Made by a program: the position numbers and the translations under genes | Notes under the pieces: model-generated | Told to the model about the DNA's origin: nothing | What the model saw: only the letters and a program-made list of their open reading frames with translations | Database searches by the model: none | NCBI RefSeq assembly: GCF_051842935.1 | Contig: NZ_JBPXRR010000001.1 | Coordinates: 930,001-994,000 of the forward strand | DNA: 64,000 bases | Source of the DNA: Pseudalkalibacillus sp051842935 | Lineage (GTDB): Bacteria > Bacillota > Bacilli > Bacillales > Fictibacillaceae | Reading direction: 5' to 3' | Shown: one piece after another, positions 18,198-26,170 of the stretch | How positions within the stretch are numbered: position 1 is the first letter of the stretch | Layout: every line of letters starts with the position of its first letter

Positions 18198-19298
18198 TTG
18201 CCTAAGGCTAAGAAAACACCAGATTTCGTATTAGTGATTGTGACGATGACATTGCTTGCCATCGGTATCATCACCGTTTATAGTGCAAGCGCTCAATGGG
18301 CGGAAATAAAATTCGATGATTCATTTTTCTTTGCCAAGCGTCAATTGCTGTTCGCCGGCCTCGGAATCTTTGCGATGTTTTTGATCATGCAGGTCGATTA
18401 TTGGAACTGGTCGAATTGGTCCAAAATTCTATTATTAGCCTGTTTCGTTCTTCTCATCGCTGTGCTGATTCCTGGCATCGGAATGGTCCGAGGTGGAGCA
18501 AGGAGCTGGATTGGTGTCGGTGCATTCTCGATCCAACCTTCTGAATTCACCAAATTGGCGATGATTGCCTTTCTGGCTCGTTATCTAGCATCGAATCAGA
18601 AGAAGATCACTTCCTTCAAAAAAGGATTGATGCCATCGCTTGGTGTCGTCATGCTCGCGTTCGGAATGATTATGCTCCAGCCGGATTTAGGGACAGGAGC
18701 GGTCCTCGTCGGAACGTGTGTGGTCATGATCTATGTGGCAGGTGCACGAGTCAGTCATTTCGTCGGACTCGGCTTCATCGGTCTAATCGGATTCGTCGGC
18801 TTGATCATATCCGCACCATATCGGATCAAACGGATCACATCGTTCCTCGATCCATGGAGTGATCCGCTCGGTAGTGGATTTCAGATCATCCAATCTTTAT
18901 ATGCGATCGGACCTGGTGGATTATTAGGTCTTGGTCTTGGACAAAGTCGCCAGAAATACGGTTATTTGCCTGAGCCGCAAACGGACTTCATTTTTGCCAT
19001 TCTCTCTGAAGAGCTCGGTTTTATCGGGGGATCACTCGTATTGCTTTTGTTCGGATTGCTCCTCTGGAGAGGAATACGGATTGCACTCGGGGCACCGGAT
19101 TTGTTCGGCAGCCTTTTATCAATCGGTATTATCGGGATGATTGCCATACAAGTCATGATCAACATTGGAGTTGTTACCGGGCTCATGCCTGTTACAGGTA
19201 TCACACTTCCATTTTTGAGTTACGGAGGATCTTCTCTTACACTCATGCTCATGGCCCTTGGCGTCCTATTGAATATAAGCCGATACGCAAGGTATTGA
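18198..19298 (+). CDS. spoVE: SEDS-family glycosyltransferase (SpoVE by position)
   Basis: This 366-residue polytopic protein has about ten membrane spans and belongs to the RodA/FtsW/SpoVE family of peptidoglycan polymerases. Signatures include YSASAQWAEIKF, the catalytic-region segment LQPDLGTGAVL, PYRIKRITSFLDPWSDPLGSG and LPFLSYGGSSLTLML. In B. subtilis the SEDS gene after murD is spoVE, partner of SpoVD in the cortex, while the vegetative ftsW lies elsewhere. The neighbouring spoVD supports SpoVE here, but sequence alone does not fully separate it from FtsW. Start TTG 18198 follows GAGGTG. A terminator follows the gene and murG is not found after it. Confidence 0.88.
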   Translation: MPKAKKTPDFVLVIVTMTLLAIGIITVYSASAQWAEIKFDDSFFFAKRQLLFAGLGIFAMFLIMQVDYWNWSNWSKILLLACFVLLIAVLIPGIGMVRGGARSWIGVGAFSIQPSEFTKLAMIAFLARYLASNQKKITSFKKGLMPSLGVVMLAFGMIMLQPDLGTGAVLVGTCVVMIYVAGARVSHFVGLGFIGLIGFVGLIISAPYRIKRITSFLDPWSDPLGSGFQIIQSLYAIGPGGLLGLGLGQSRQKYGYLPEPQTDFIFAILSEELGFIGGSLVLLLFGLLLWRGIRIALGAPDLFGSLLSIGIIGMIAIQVMINIGVVTGLMPVTGITLPFLSYGGSSLTLMLMALGVLLNISRYARY

Positions 19299-19353
19299 GT
19301 GTGGACATTATGTGTGGATTGGATTAGACTTAAAGTGGTAGAATACGTTCTCC

Positions 19354-19387
19354 AAACAGCTTGGCTTCTGCCAAGTTTCTTTTTTTG
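19354..19387 (+). terminator. Rho-independent terminator between spoVE and murB
   Basis: The hairpin CTTGGC-TTCT-GCCAAG is followed by TTTCTTTTTTT. It splits the dcw cluster at the point where murG is usually found. Confidence 0.75.
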
Positions 19388-19506
19388 CTTACGAATAATA
19401 TGGTCGGTTGCACGTTGAGATCAATTTTACGAAAAATGCCATGTTTAGCTATGGACATGTAAAGTGCATATCATATTATAGAGATGTATAAGGTGGTGTC
19501 TGTGAA

Positions 19507-20418
19507 ATGAATGAATTGATAAAAAAATTAGAAGATGCGAATGTCGGGAAAGTCTCTCAGGACGAACCGCTCGCTAAACATACAACGATGAAGATCGGGG
19601 GACCAGCCGACATATTGGTGGAACCGAATTCGATCGAGGACTTGAAAAAAACGGTCGAGATCGTAAAAGATAGTGGTCTGCGTTGGACGGCCATCGGTCG
19701 TGGCTCGAATCTGCTTGTCATGGATGAGGGCATTGAAGGTGTCGTCATCAAATTAAGTAAAGGGATGGACCATCTCGAAGAAAATGGTGAAGAAATTACA
19801 GTTGGTGGAGGATATTCACTCGTCAAGCTGTCTACCATCATGAGTCGTAAAGGGATGGCTGGGCTTGAATTTGCAAGTGGAATACCAGGTTCAGTAGGTG
19901 GAGCCGTTTACATGAATGCTGGAGCCCACGGTTCAGATATGTCACAAATTTTGAAGAAAGCACTTATTCTTTTCGAAGACGGTACGATGGAATGGCTTAC
20001 TTGCAAAGAAATGGAATTCTCCTATCGTACTTCCATCCTTCAAAAAAGGCCTGGCATCTGTCTTGAGGCCGTACTTCAACTGAAGCAAGGAGACCGGGAA
20101 TCCATCACGGAAGTCATGCAGAAGAACAAAGATTACCGTAAAGAAACCCAGCCTTGGAATCATCCATGCTGTGGAAGTGTATTCCGTAATCCGTTACCGA
20201 ATTATGCAGGACAATTAATCGAGAGTTCTGGTTTGAAGGGACATTCAATCGGTGGTGCACAAATCTCGGATATGCACGCAAACTTCATTGTGAATACCGG
20301 AGATGCCAAAGCAAAAGATGTACTCGACCTGATTCAATTGGTCAAACAGACGATAAAAGAGAAACATGATATCGATATGGAAACAGAAGTAGAGATGATT
20401 GGAAGAGAAAACTCATAA
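19507..20418 (+). CDS. murB: UDP-N-acetylenolpyruvoylglucosamine reductase
   Basis: MurB is the FAD- and NADPH-dependent reductase that makes UDP-MurNAc, the first dedicated precursor of peptidoglycan. The 303-residue protein has KHTTMKIGGPADILVEP and the FAD-binding AIGRGSNLLVMDEGI. It also has EFASGIPGSVGGAVYMNAGAHG and the type-IIa-like active-site segments FSYRTSI and CGSVFRNP, where the serine protonates the substrate, and GAQISDMHANFIVN. It lacks the extra C-terminal domain of E. coli-type MurB. It is preceded by a terminator, so it probably has its own promoter. Confidence 0.94.
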   Translation: MNELIKKLEDANVGKVSQDEPLAKHTTMKIGGPADILVEPNSIEDLKKTVEIVKDSGLRWTAIGRGSNLLVMDEGIEGVVIKLSKGMDHLEENGEEITVGGGYSLVKLSTIMSRKGMAGLEFASGIPGSVGGAVYMNAGAHGSDMSQILKKALILFEDGTMEWLTCKEMEFSYRTSILQKRPGICLEAVLQLKQGDRESITEVMQKNKDYRKETQPWNHPCCGSVFRNPLPNYAGQLIESSGLKGHSIGGAQISDMHANFIVNTGDAKAKDVLDLIQLVKQTIKEKHDIDMETEVEMIGRENS

Positions 20419-20446
20419 AAAATGGAGAATGATGCATAAAGTTGGA

Positions 20447-20474
20447 TTAAAGTTCCATTTCAATATGCTATAAT
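20447..20474 (+). promoter_or_regulatory. Candidate sigma-A promoter for divIB
   Basis: TATAAT at 20469-20474 is a perfect -10, preceded at 16 bases by a poor -35 (TTAAAG, 20447-20452). It would start a leader of about 110 bases before divIB that contains a hairpin. Confidence 0.5.
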
Positions 20475-20520
20475 ACATCTAAATGGATGTATTTGATCAT
20501 AGTGGACATGTACGTTTGAA

Positions 20521-20556
20521 GGTGTCTGACGAGATGGTGCAGGTCAGACCCTTTTT
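20521..20556 (+). terminator. Hairpin with T-run in the divIB leader
   Basis: GTCTGAC and GTCAGAC pair around a 12-base loop and are followed by CCTTTTTC. The hairpin lies between the candidate promoter and the divIB start. It could attenuate divIB transcription or terminate read-through from murB. It shares the GTGTCTGAC core with the repeat at 14175. Confidence 0.5.
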
Positions 20557-20593
20557 CACTCTTTCAAAGTCCTCGATTATTGGGGGAGACCTT

Positions 20594-21382
20594 ATGGAAA
20601 ATAAAAAGGTTACGACACTCGAAGACCGTATTCCTAAACTGAAGCAACAACGGAAACAAAAAGCGAATCGTAGAATGATCTTCTATGTTTCCTTTTTCTT
20701 TTTGCTCATTCTTATCATAGTTTATTTCCAATCGCCGCTCAGTCATGTGCGGACGATTGCGATCAAAGGGAACGAGGTCATAACCGAAGAAAAAATCATG
20801 TCCAACATCGACCTTACGACGGAAACGAACTATTGGTCAGTCAATGCGGCTGCCATCGAATCAGATGTCCGAAAACTGGTCCAAGTGGAATCAGTGAAGG
20901 TTGAAAAAGTATTTCCAAACAAAGTGATCATAAATGTTACTGAATTCGGAAAGGTCGCTTTTCTTGAAAAAGAAGGCGTCTATTATCCGCTACTACAAAA
21001 CGGGGAATCACTTCCAAGAGTCTCCGAAAATACAGTTCCAACAAATGCGCCGATTCTGATCGGTTGGAATGACAAAGAACGGATTCCGAGCATGGCAGAA
21101 GAGTTGAATAAATTGGATGAAAGCATCCGTATCCGAATCTCTGAAATTCATCATACGCCAGTTGAGAAGGATGAACAGCAAATCACACTCTATATGAACG
21201 ATGGATACGAAGTAAAATCCCGTATTTCCAATTTTGCTACATACATGCAATACTACCCTTCCATTGTGGAGAAATTGGATGGTCAGAAAGAAGGAATCAT
21301 TTATATGTCTGAGTCACCAAGGTTCGAACCTTATGAACAAGGAGAAGGGAAGGAAGAAACGGAGAATGAAAGTCAGGGGTAA
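20594..21382 (+). CDS. divIB: Cell division protein DivIB/FtsQ
   Basis: DivIB is a bitopic membrane protein that forms the FtsL-DivIC-DivIB complex at the septum. The 262-residue protein has a basic cytoplasmic tail (about residues 1-30) and one membrane span (about 31-49, FYVSFFFLLILIIVYF). A POTRA domain begins HVRTIAIKGNEVITEEKI, and the beta domain follows. The acidic C-terminal tail is typical of Bacillus DivIB. The ATG at 20594 is preferred over one at 20483 because GGGGGAG lies just before it and the 20483 start would place the leader hairpin inside the gene. It overlaps ylxW by 17 bases. Confidence 0.9.
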   Translation: MENKKVTTLEDRIPKLKQQRKQKANRRMIFYVSFFFLLILIIVYFQSPLSHVRTIAIKGNEVITEEKIMSNIDLTTETNYWSVNAAAIESDVRKLVQVESVKVEKVFPNKVIINVTEFGKVAFLEKEGVYYPLLQNGESLPRVSENTVPTNAPILIGWNDKERIPSMAEELNKLDESIRIRISEIHHTPVEKDEQQITLYMNDGYEVKSRISNFATYMQYYPSIVEKLDGQKEGIIYMSESPRFEPYEQGEGKEETENESQG

Positions 21383-22061
21383 ACATGCAATATACTCGTT
21401 GGTTCTTCTGGTTACGGGCTTCATCATTTCCTACTCCTTTCAATACACAAGCGAGGCGGACAAGCGTCCGACCAATGACCAGTGGAAGAGGGAAGACCAG
21501 TTGAGGACTTCGATACTGTCATTACAACGGGAAAACAGACAGTTGCAGACTGAACTGGAAGATGCCCAAACAGTCGTCAATGACATGGAAGAAAAGATTG
21601 CTACTCAAGAGAAAAGATCCTTCAACATGGTAGAAGAGGTCAAAAAACTGAGAAAAGTTGTCGGGGAAGTCGGTGTAGAAGGTCCTGGACTCAAAGTAGA
21701 ACTAGAAGACAGTTCTTACATTCCAGAAACCGAAAACCCGAATGATTATATCGTACATGAAGAGCACATCAGAAAAGTCATACATGAGTTATATGTTACA
21801 GGTGCTGAGACCATTGCCATCAATGGTCAGCGGATCTCCAAGACGAGTTTCATCAATTGCGTTGGACCTGTCGTGAATGTCGATGGGGTAAAACATCCTG
21901 CTCCATTTGTCATCACTGCCATCGGAGATACGGATATTTTGTGGAGTTCATTGAATCTATCAGGTAATGTGACAGATCAATTAGTAGATGATGGAGTAGA
22001 GGTTACAATGAAAAAAGAATCTAGCATCGAGATTCCACCATTCATCGATCGGGAAGGATGA
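21366..22061 (+). CDS. ylxW: DUF881 membrane protein YlxW
   Basis: This 231-residue protein has one N-terminal membrane span (about residues 8-25, YSLVLLVTGFIISYSF). An extracytoplasmic coiled coil (about 40-95) and a DUF881 domain with GPGLKVELEDS, INGQRIS and TAIGDTDIL follow. The function is not known, but the family is tied to the division cluster in Bacillales. The ATG at 21366 lies inside the end of divIB. It gives a short basic N-terminus before the span, while an upstream start would be out of character. Confidence 0.85.
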   Translation: MKVRGKHAIYSLVLLVTGFIISYSFQYTSEADKRPTNDQWKREDQLRTSILSLQRENRQLQTELEDAQTVVNDMEEKIATQEKRSFNMVEEVKKLRKVVGEVGVEGPGLKVELEDSSYIPETENPNDYIVHEEHIRKVIHELYVTGAETIAINGQRISKTSFINCVGPVVNVDGVKHPAPFVITAIGDTDILWSSLNLSGNVTDQLVDDGVEVTMKKESSIEIPPFIDREG

Positions 22062-22771
22062 CAGCAACGATGCGGAGAAGTGTAATTTTTGCGATAACAA
22101 CGTTGATCTTAGGGTTCATGGTTGCTGTTCAATTTCATACGACCCAAGAGCCGATTGTAAGAGATACACGAGACATATGGGAATTAAGACAAGATCTCGA
22201 GCAACAAAAGAAGGTTCAACAAGAACTCTATAATGAGATCTATAAGAATGAACAACTGATTGATGAGTATTCCGGAGAAAGTACTTCGAATCAATTAAGG
22301 GCGTTGGAGAAAACTTTATCAGAGCTGAAAAAAGATGCAGGCTTGACAGAAGTTAGCGGTCACGGAATCATTCTGACCATCGAACCATTATTAAACGACG
22401 AAAATTTAGCCGGATCAGATGTGAAAACCATCCATCCAGAATTACTGCGTCGTCTGATCAATGAACTGAATACATATGGTGCAGGAGAAATGTCCATTGA
22501 TGGAAAACGAATCATCAATACGACCCCGATTCGTGAAGTGAACGGCAAGACCTTTGTAAATGACGAACCGTTATCCTCATTTCCGATCAGGATCAAAGTC
22601 CTTTCAAAAGATTCAAACAAACTTCATACCGAAATGCTCACTTCTCAATCAGGTGACGATTTCGCTAGAGATAACCTTCTGTTGTCTTCTGAATTGGTGG
22701 ATAACGTCACAATTCCTGCATATGACAAGCAAATTCGTGTCAAGTATATGGAAGAGAAGGGGGAATCCTAA
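22058..22771 (+). CDS. ylxX: DUF881 membrane protein YlxX
   Basis: This is a second DUF881 protein, paralogous to the preceding gene. It has a membrane span at about residues 8-24 (VIFAITTLILGFMVAVQF), then RDTRDIWELRQDLEQQKK leading into a coiled coil, and the DUF881 core with SGHGIILTIEPLL and MSIDGKRIINTTPIR. ATGA overlap with the ylxW stop suggests translational coupling. ATG 22070 is an alternative start with AAGG 12 bases upstream. The function is unknown. The tandem ylxW-ylxX pair is conserved next to sbp in Bacillus. Confidence 0.83.
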   Translation: MTATMRRSVIFAITTLILGFMVAVQFHTTQEPIVRDTRDIWELRQDLEQQKKVQQELYNEIYKNEQLIDEYSGESTSNQLRALEKTLSELKKDAGLTEVSGHGIILTIEPLLNDENLAGSDVKTIHPELLRRLINELNTYGAGEMSIDGKRIINTTPIREVNGKTFVNDEPLSSFPIRIKVLSKDSNKLHTEMLTSQSGDDFARDNLLLSSELVDNVTIPAYDKQIRVKYMEEKGES

Positions 22772-23137
22772 ATGTGGCTACCTGTATTAGGTTTATTGAT
22801 CGGCCTCCTTCTTGGGTTCATGTCAGAAATAAGAATTCCGGATGAGTATACGAGTTACTTGTCGATCGCCGTTTTAGCGGCTCTTGATACATTATTTGGT
22901 GGGATTCGCGCCCAGCTGCAAAAAACGTTCGATGATCAAGTTTTCATAACGGGATTTTTCTTCAATATCCTGCTTGCCGCAGGTTTGGCTTTTCTAGGTG
23001 TCCATCTTGGTGTAGACTTGTATTTGGCTGCAATTTTTGCATTCGGTGTAAGGCTTTTTAACAACATTGCGGTCATTCGTCGTTTGATTTTATCAAAAAA
23101 CACAAAATTAGATGCCACAGAGCGAAAAAACTTATAA
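22772..23137 (+). CDS. sbp: Small basic membrane protein Sbp (DUF1290)
   Basis: This 121-residue protein has three or four membrane helices and matches the small basic protein family that lies upstream of ftsA in Bacillus. Typical segments are GLLLGFMSEIRIPDEYTSYL, ALDTLFGGIRAQLQ and FGVRLFNNIAVIRRLI. Its function is unknown. It starts immediately after the ylxX TAA with GAAGGGGG upstream. Confidence 0.9.
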   Translation: MWLPVLGLLIGLLLGFMSEIRIPDEYTSYLSIAVLAALDTLFGGIRAQLQKTFDDQVFITGFFFNILLAAGLAFLGVHLGVDLYLAAIFAFGVRLFNNIAVIRRLILSKNTKLDATERKNL

Positions 23138-23142
23138 AAAAT

Positions 23143-23169
23143 AAAGGGAATACTTGCTTAGTGTTGAAT
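23143..23169 (+). promoter_or_regulatory. Probable sigma-H promoter for ftsA-ftsZ
   Basis: AAAGGGAAT (23143-23151) and GTTGAAT (23163-23169) are separated by 11 bases. This fits the sigma-H consensus RNAGGAWWW-N11/12-RNNGAAT with one mismatch in the -35 and none in the -10. In B. subtilis ftsAZ is known to have a sigma-H promoter that raises FtsZ at the onset of sporulation. Confidence 0.7.
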
Positions 23170-23288
23170 ACATTCCTTAAATACGCTTTTAAACCAGTAT
23201 TTTCGGCTTATTCATTAGGATAGGAATGGAACCTATCAGATCTCGTAATGGATCGAGCAAGTAGATATTTTGAGGGAGGTGCCACAGA

Positions 23289-24572
23289 ATGAACAGCAGC
23301 GAAGTTATGATTAGTTTAGACATCGGTACATCCAATATTAAAGTAATCATTGGAGAAATGTCTGATGAGTCCTTTAATGTCATTGGAGTAGGGAATGAAA
23401 TATCAGAAGGAATCAAAAAAGGTTCCATCGTTGATATTGATGAAACTGTTCGTTCAATAAGAAAAGCGGTTGAACAAGCTGAAAGAATGGTAGGAATAAA
23501 AGTCAATTCCGTGATTGTCGGAATTACCGGAAACCATGTCCAACTCCAACCTTGTCATGGAGTTGTTGCCGTATCCAGTGAGGATCGTGAAATACGAGAT
23601 GAAGATATTACAAGAGTCATAGATGCTGCTCAAGTAATGTCCATACCTCCTGAAAGGGAAATCATCGACGTCATCCCAAGAGAATTTGTGGTCGATGGGT
23701 TAGCCGAAATCAATGACCCTCGGGGCATGATTGGCGTCAGACTAGAAATGGAAGGCATACTCATTACAGGATCAAAAACGATTTTACATAACGTACTAAG
23801 GTGTGTAGAACGAGCTGGCTTAGAAGTTGCAGATATATGTCTACAACCTTTAGCAGCAGGAACAGTCGCACTGAATAAAGACGAACGCAACCTTGGTGTC
23901 GCATTAGTCGACATGGGTGCAGGTTCAACCACTCTTACCGTTTTTGATCAAGGTTCAATCCAATTCACAAAGGTTCTTCCAATCGGGGGAGACTTTGTTA
24001 CTAAAGATATTTCAATTGGACTTAGAACGACCACAGAAGACGCAGAACGTGTTAAGGTAAAACATGGGCATTCTTATATTGACCATGCCTCAGATGAAGA
24101 AACATTCGAGGTTGCTCGAATTGGTTCCTCTGACGAGCAGCAATTCTCGCAATATGAATTAGCGCATATCATCGAACCGAGAATGGAAGAAATTTTCGGT
24201 TTGATTGTAGAAGAATTGAATCGTAATGGTTATCAGGAACTTCCAGGCGGTTTTGTCCTGACTGGAGGGGTCGTTGCAATGCCGGGTGTCCTAGAACTGG
24301 CACGTGAAGTGTTGGATCAGAATGTCCGAATATCCATGCCGGATTACATCGGAGTCCGTGAAGCGCAGTACACGACTGGAGTAGGATTGATCCAGTTCAC
24401 TTTCAAAAATGTGAAAGTTCAAGGAAAGGAAGTTGCTGCCGCGATATCAGAAGAACATATGGAAGAACAGCCCGTCAAAAAGCGACGTAACACAGAACCA
24501 CAACGTTCAGAGAAAGAAAAGCCGGGTGTGAAGAATAGAATGAAAGAATGGTTCGGAACCTTCTTCGAATAA
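23289..24572 (+). CDS. ftsA: Cell division protein FtsA
   Basis: FtsA is the actin-like ATPase that anchors FtsZ filaments to the membrane. The 427-residue protein has the phosphate-1 loop SLDIGTSNIKVIIGE, the 1C subdomain, the phosphate-2 region LVDMGAGSTTLTVF, and GGFVLTGGVVAMPG for adenosine. A variable charged linker and an amphipathic C-terminal helix (KNRMKEWFGTFFE) for membrane binding complete it. It starts at ATG 23289 behind GGGAGGTG and precedes ftsZ by 41 bases. Confidence 0.95.
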   Translation: MNSSEVMISLDIGTSNIKVIIGEMSDESFNVIGVGNEISEGIKKGSIVDIDETVRSIRKAVEQAERMVGIKVNSVIVGITGNHVQLQPCHGVVAVSSEDREIRDEDITRVIDAAQVMSIPPEREIIDVIPREFVVDGLAEINDPRGMIGVRLEMEGILITGSKTILHNVLRCVERAGLEVADICLQPLAAGTVALNKDERNLGVALVDMGAGSTTLTVFDQGSIQFTKVLPIGGDFVTKDISIGLRTTTEDAERVKVKHGHSYIDHASDEETFEVARIGSSDEQQFSQYELAHIIEPRMEEIFGLIVEELNRNGYQELPGGFVLTGGVVAMPGVLELAREVLDQNVRISMPDYIGVREAQYTTGVGLIQFTFKNVKVQGKEVAAAISEEHMEEQPVKKRRNTEPQRSEKEKPGVKNRMKEWFGTFFE

Positions 24573-24613
24573 CCACACAAAATCAGAAAACCAGATGATT
24601 AGGAGGATCGCAA

Positions 24614-25771
24614 ATGCTAGAGTTTGATATGAATATGGATGGCCTCGCAAAGATTAAAGTAATCGGTGTCGGCGGTGGAGGTAGTAATGCCGTCAATCGT
24701 ATGATCGAAAATAATGTACAAGGTGTAGAATTCATTGCCGTCAATACGGACGCACAAGCATTGAACCTTTCCAAAGCGGAGACGAAAATGCAGATCGGTT
24801 CGAAACTTACAAGAGGATTAGGTGCAGGTGCTAATCCGGATATCGGTAAAAAAGCTGCTGAAGAAAGTAAAGAGCAGATTGAAGAAGCTCTTGAAGGAGC
24901 AGACATGGTGTTCGTCACTGCGGGAATGGGTGGCGGAACTGGTACAGGTGCAGCTCCAGTCATTGCAGAGATCGCAAAAGAGATCGGTGCGTTGACAGTA
25001 GGAGTCGTCACACGTCCATTTACGTTCGAAGGCCGAAAGCGTTCGACTCATGCAGTCGGCGGAATCGAAACATTAAAGGAAAAAGTAGATACGTTGATTG
25101 TCATTCCAAACGACCGACTATTGGAAATCGTGGATAAAAACACGCCAATGCTCGAAGCGTTCCGCGAAGCGGATAACGTACTTCGTCAAGGTGTACAAGG
25201 TATCTCCGACTTGATCGCTGTACCAGGTTTAATCAACTTGGACTTTGCAGACGTCAAGACGATCATGACTTCTAAAGGATCAGCACTGATGGGTATCGGG
25301 GTTGCAGCTGGTGAGAACCGTGCGTCCGATGCAGCGAAAAAAGCGATCTCAAGTCCATTGCTTGAAACATCCATCGATGGTGCGAAAGGCGTATTGATGA
25401 ACATCACTGGTGGATCGAACTTGAGTCTTTATGAAGTAAACGAAGCTGCTGATATCGTATCTTCTGCTTCTGACGAAGATGTAAACATGATTTTCGGTTC
25501 TGTCATCAACGAAGATTTGAAAGACGAAATCCTTGTGACGGTCATTGCGACAGGTTTTGATGAAGTTCAAAATCAAGCGAAGCAACAACAACCGCAACGT
25601 CCAAAGCAAACGATGAACAACCAAAATCAACAACCTTCACCTCAAAAGAGCCGTGAAGAGCAACCACAACGTCAGGAAAGTCAGCGTTCTACGAATTCGT
25701 CACCACAGACGGATATCAACGACACGCTCGACATCCCAGCGTTCTTACGTAACCGTAACCGTCGCCGTTAA
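24614..25771 (+). CDS. ftsZ: Cell division GTPase FtsZ
   Basis: FtsZ polymerises into the Z ring that organises division and the polar sporulation septum. The 385-residue protein has the tubulin signature GGGTGTGAAPV (about residue 104), the N-terminal VIGVGGGGSNAVNRMI, and the T7-loop region LINLDFADVKTIM with the catalytic aspartates. After about residue 316 comes a Gln/Asn/Ser-rich disordered linker. The conserved tail DTLDIPAFLRNRNRRR follows, which binds FtsA, SepF and other partners and has a basic end typical of Bacillus. The ribosome binding site is AGGAGGAT. A terminator follows. Confidence 0.97.
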   Translation: MLEFDMNMDGLAKIKVIGVGGGGSNAVNRMIENNVQGVEFIAVNTDAQALNLSKAETKMQIGSKLTRGLGAGANPDIGKKAAEESKEQIEEALEGADMVFVTAGMGGGTGTGAAPVIAEIAKEIGALTVGVVTRPFTFEGRKRSTHAVGGIETLKEKVDTLIVIPNDRLLEIVDKNTPMLEAFREADNVLRQGVQGISDLIAVPGLINLDFADVKTIMTSKGSALMGIGVAAGENRASDAAKKAISSPLLETSIDGAKGVLMNITGGSNLSLYEVNEAADIVSSASDEDVNMIFGSVINEDLKDEILVTVIATGFDEVQNQAKQQQPQRPKQTMNNQNQQPSPQKSREEQPQRQESQRSTNSSPQTDINDTLDIPAFLRNRNRRR

Positions 25772-25783
25772 TAACGATTATGA

Positions 25784-25816
25784 AGGCCTGTCCCACTTAT
25801 GGGACGGTCCTTTTTC
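25784..25816 (+). terminator. Rho-independent terminator after ftsZ
   Basis: The arms GGCCTGTCCC and GGGACGGTCC pair with one or two mismatches and are followed by TTTTT. This ends the dcw transcript. Confidence 0.8.
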
Positions 25817-25870
25817 ATGTTAAGGGAGGTAGTTCGTGTACGTAGTATGATGTGACTAATTGGCAAGACG

Positions 25871-25982
25871 TTCCGCTTTTATCGAGAGATGAATTCCTTT
25901 TTTCGGGAAACAAACGAACATTTTCGAGAAACAGCAGTCTCGTCTCCCAAATCCATCGATTTGTTCCCTCTAAAAAGCGGAA
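25871..25982. repeat. Long nested inverted repeat between ftsZ and spoIIGA
   Basis: Three nested pairs are visible. TTCCGCTTTTA (25871) pairs with TAAAAAGCGGAA (25971). GGGAAACAAACGA (25905) pairs with TCGATTTGTTCCC (25956). CGAGA pairs with TCTCG around AACAGCAG (25925-25942). TCTCG-like pentamers recur in both orientations. The element fills much of the roughly 400-base gap. No gene is convincing there. Confidence 0.65.
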
Positions 25983-26048
25983 GAATTCCAGTCCGTTGTC
26001 TCGCAAATCATTTTATGAGCTGAAACATGTACAAAACCCCGAAAAACC

Positions 26049-26136
26049 ACCGACAAAACCTCTATAAATCTTCCAAAATTAATGGGTTGTACACTTCATA
26101 AACCGACAGACAATTTTAAGCGGTTTAAGCTATACT
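26049..26136 (+). promoter_or_regulatory. Probable spoIIG promoter with Spo0A-box-like heptamers
   Basis: TATACT (26131-26136) is preceded by CCGACA (26103-26108) at a 22-base spacing. This is the unusual spacing known for the Spo0A-activated, sigma-A-dependent spoIIG promoter of B. subtilis. Two identical ACCGACA heptamers (26049-26055 and 26102-26108) match the reverse of the 0A box TGTCGAA at five of seven positions. The downstream one overlaps the -35, as in B. subtilis. Confidence 0.65.
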
Positions 26137-26170
26137 GATTTCACAGTTCAAGCTGTGAAAGGAGCGACCA

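Noticed and set aside
20483..20593. N-terminal extension of divIB by 37 codons
   Set aside because: It would contain the leader hairpin and starts right after a TATAAT box. ATG 20594 has the ribosome binding site.
25852..26067. A 71-codon ORF between ftsZ and spoIIGA
   Set aside because: It runs through the nested inverted repeat, has no ribosome binding site and shows low-complexity composition.
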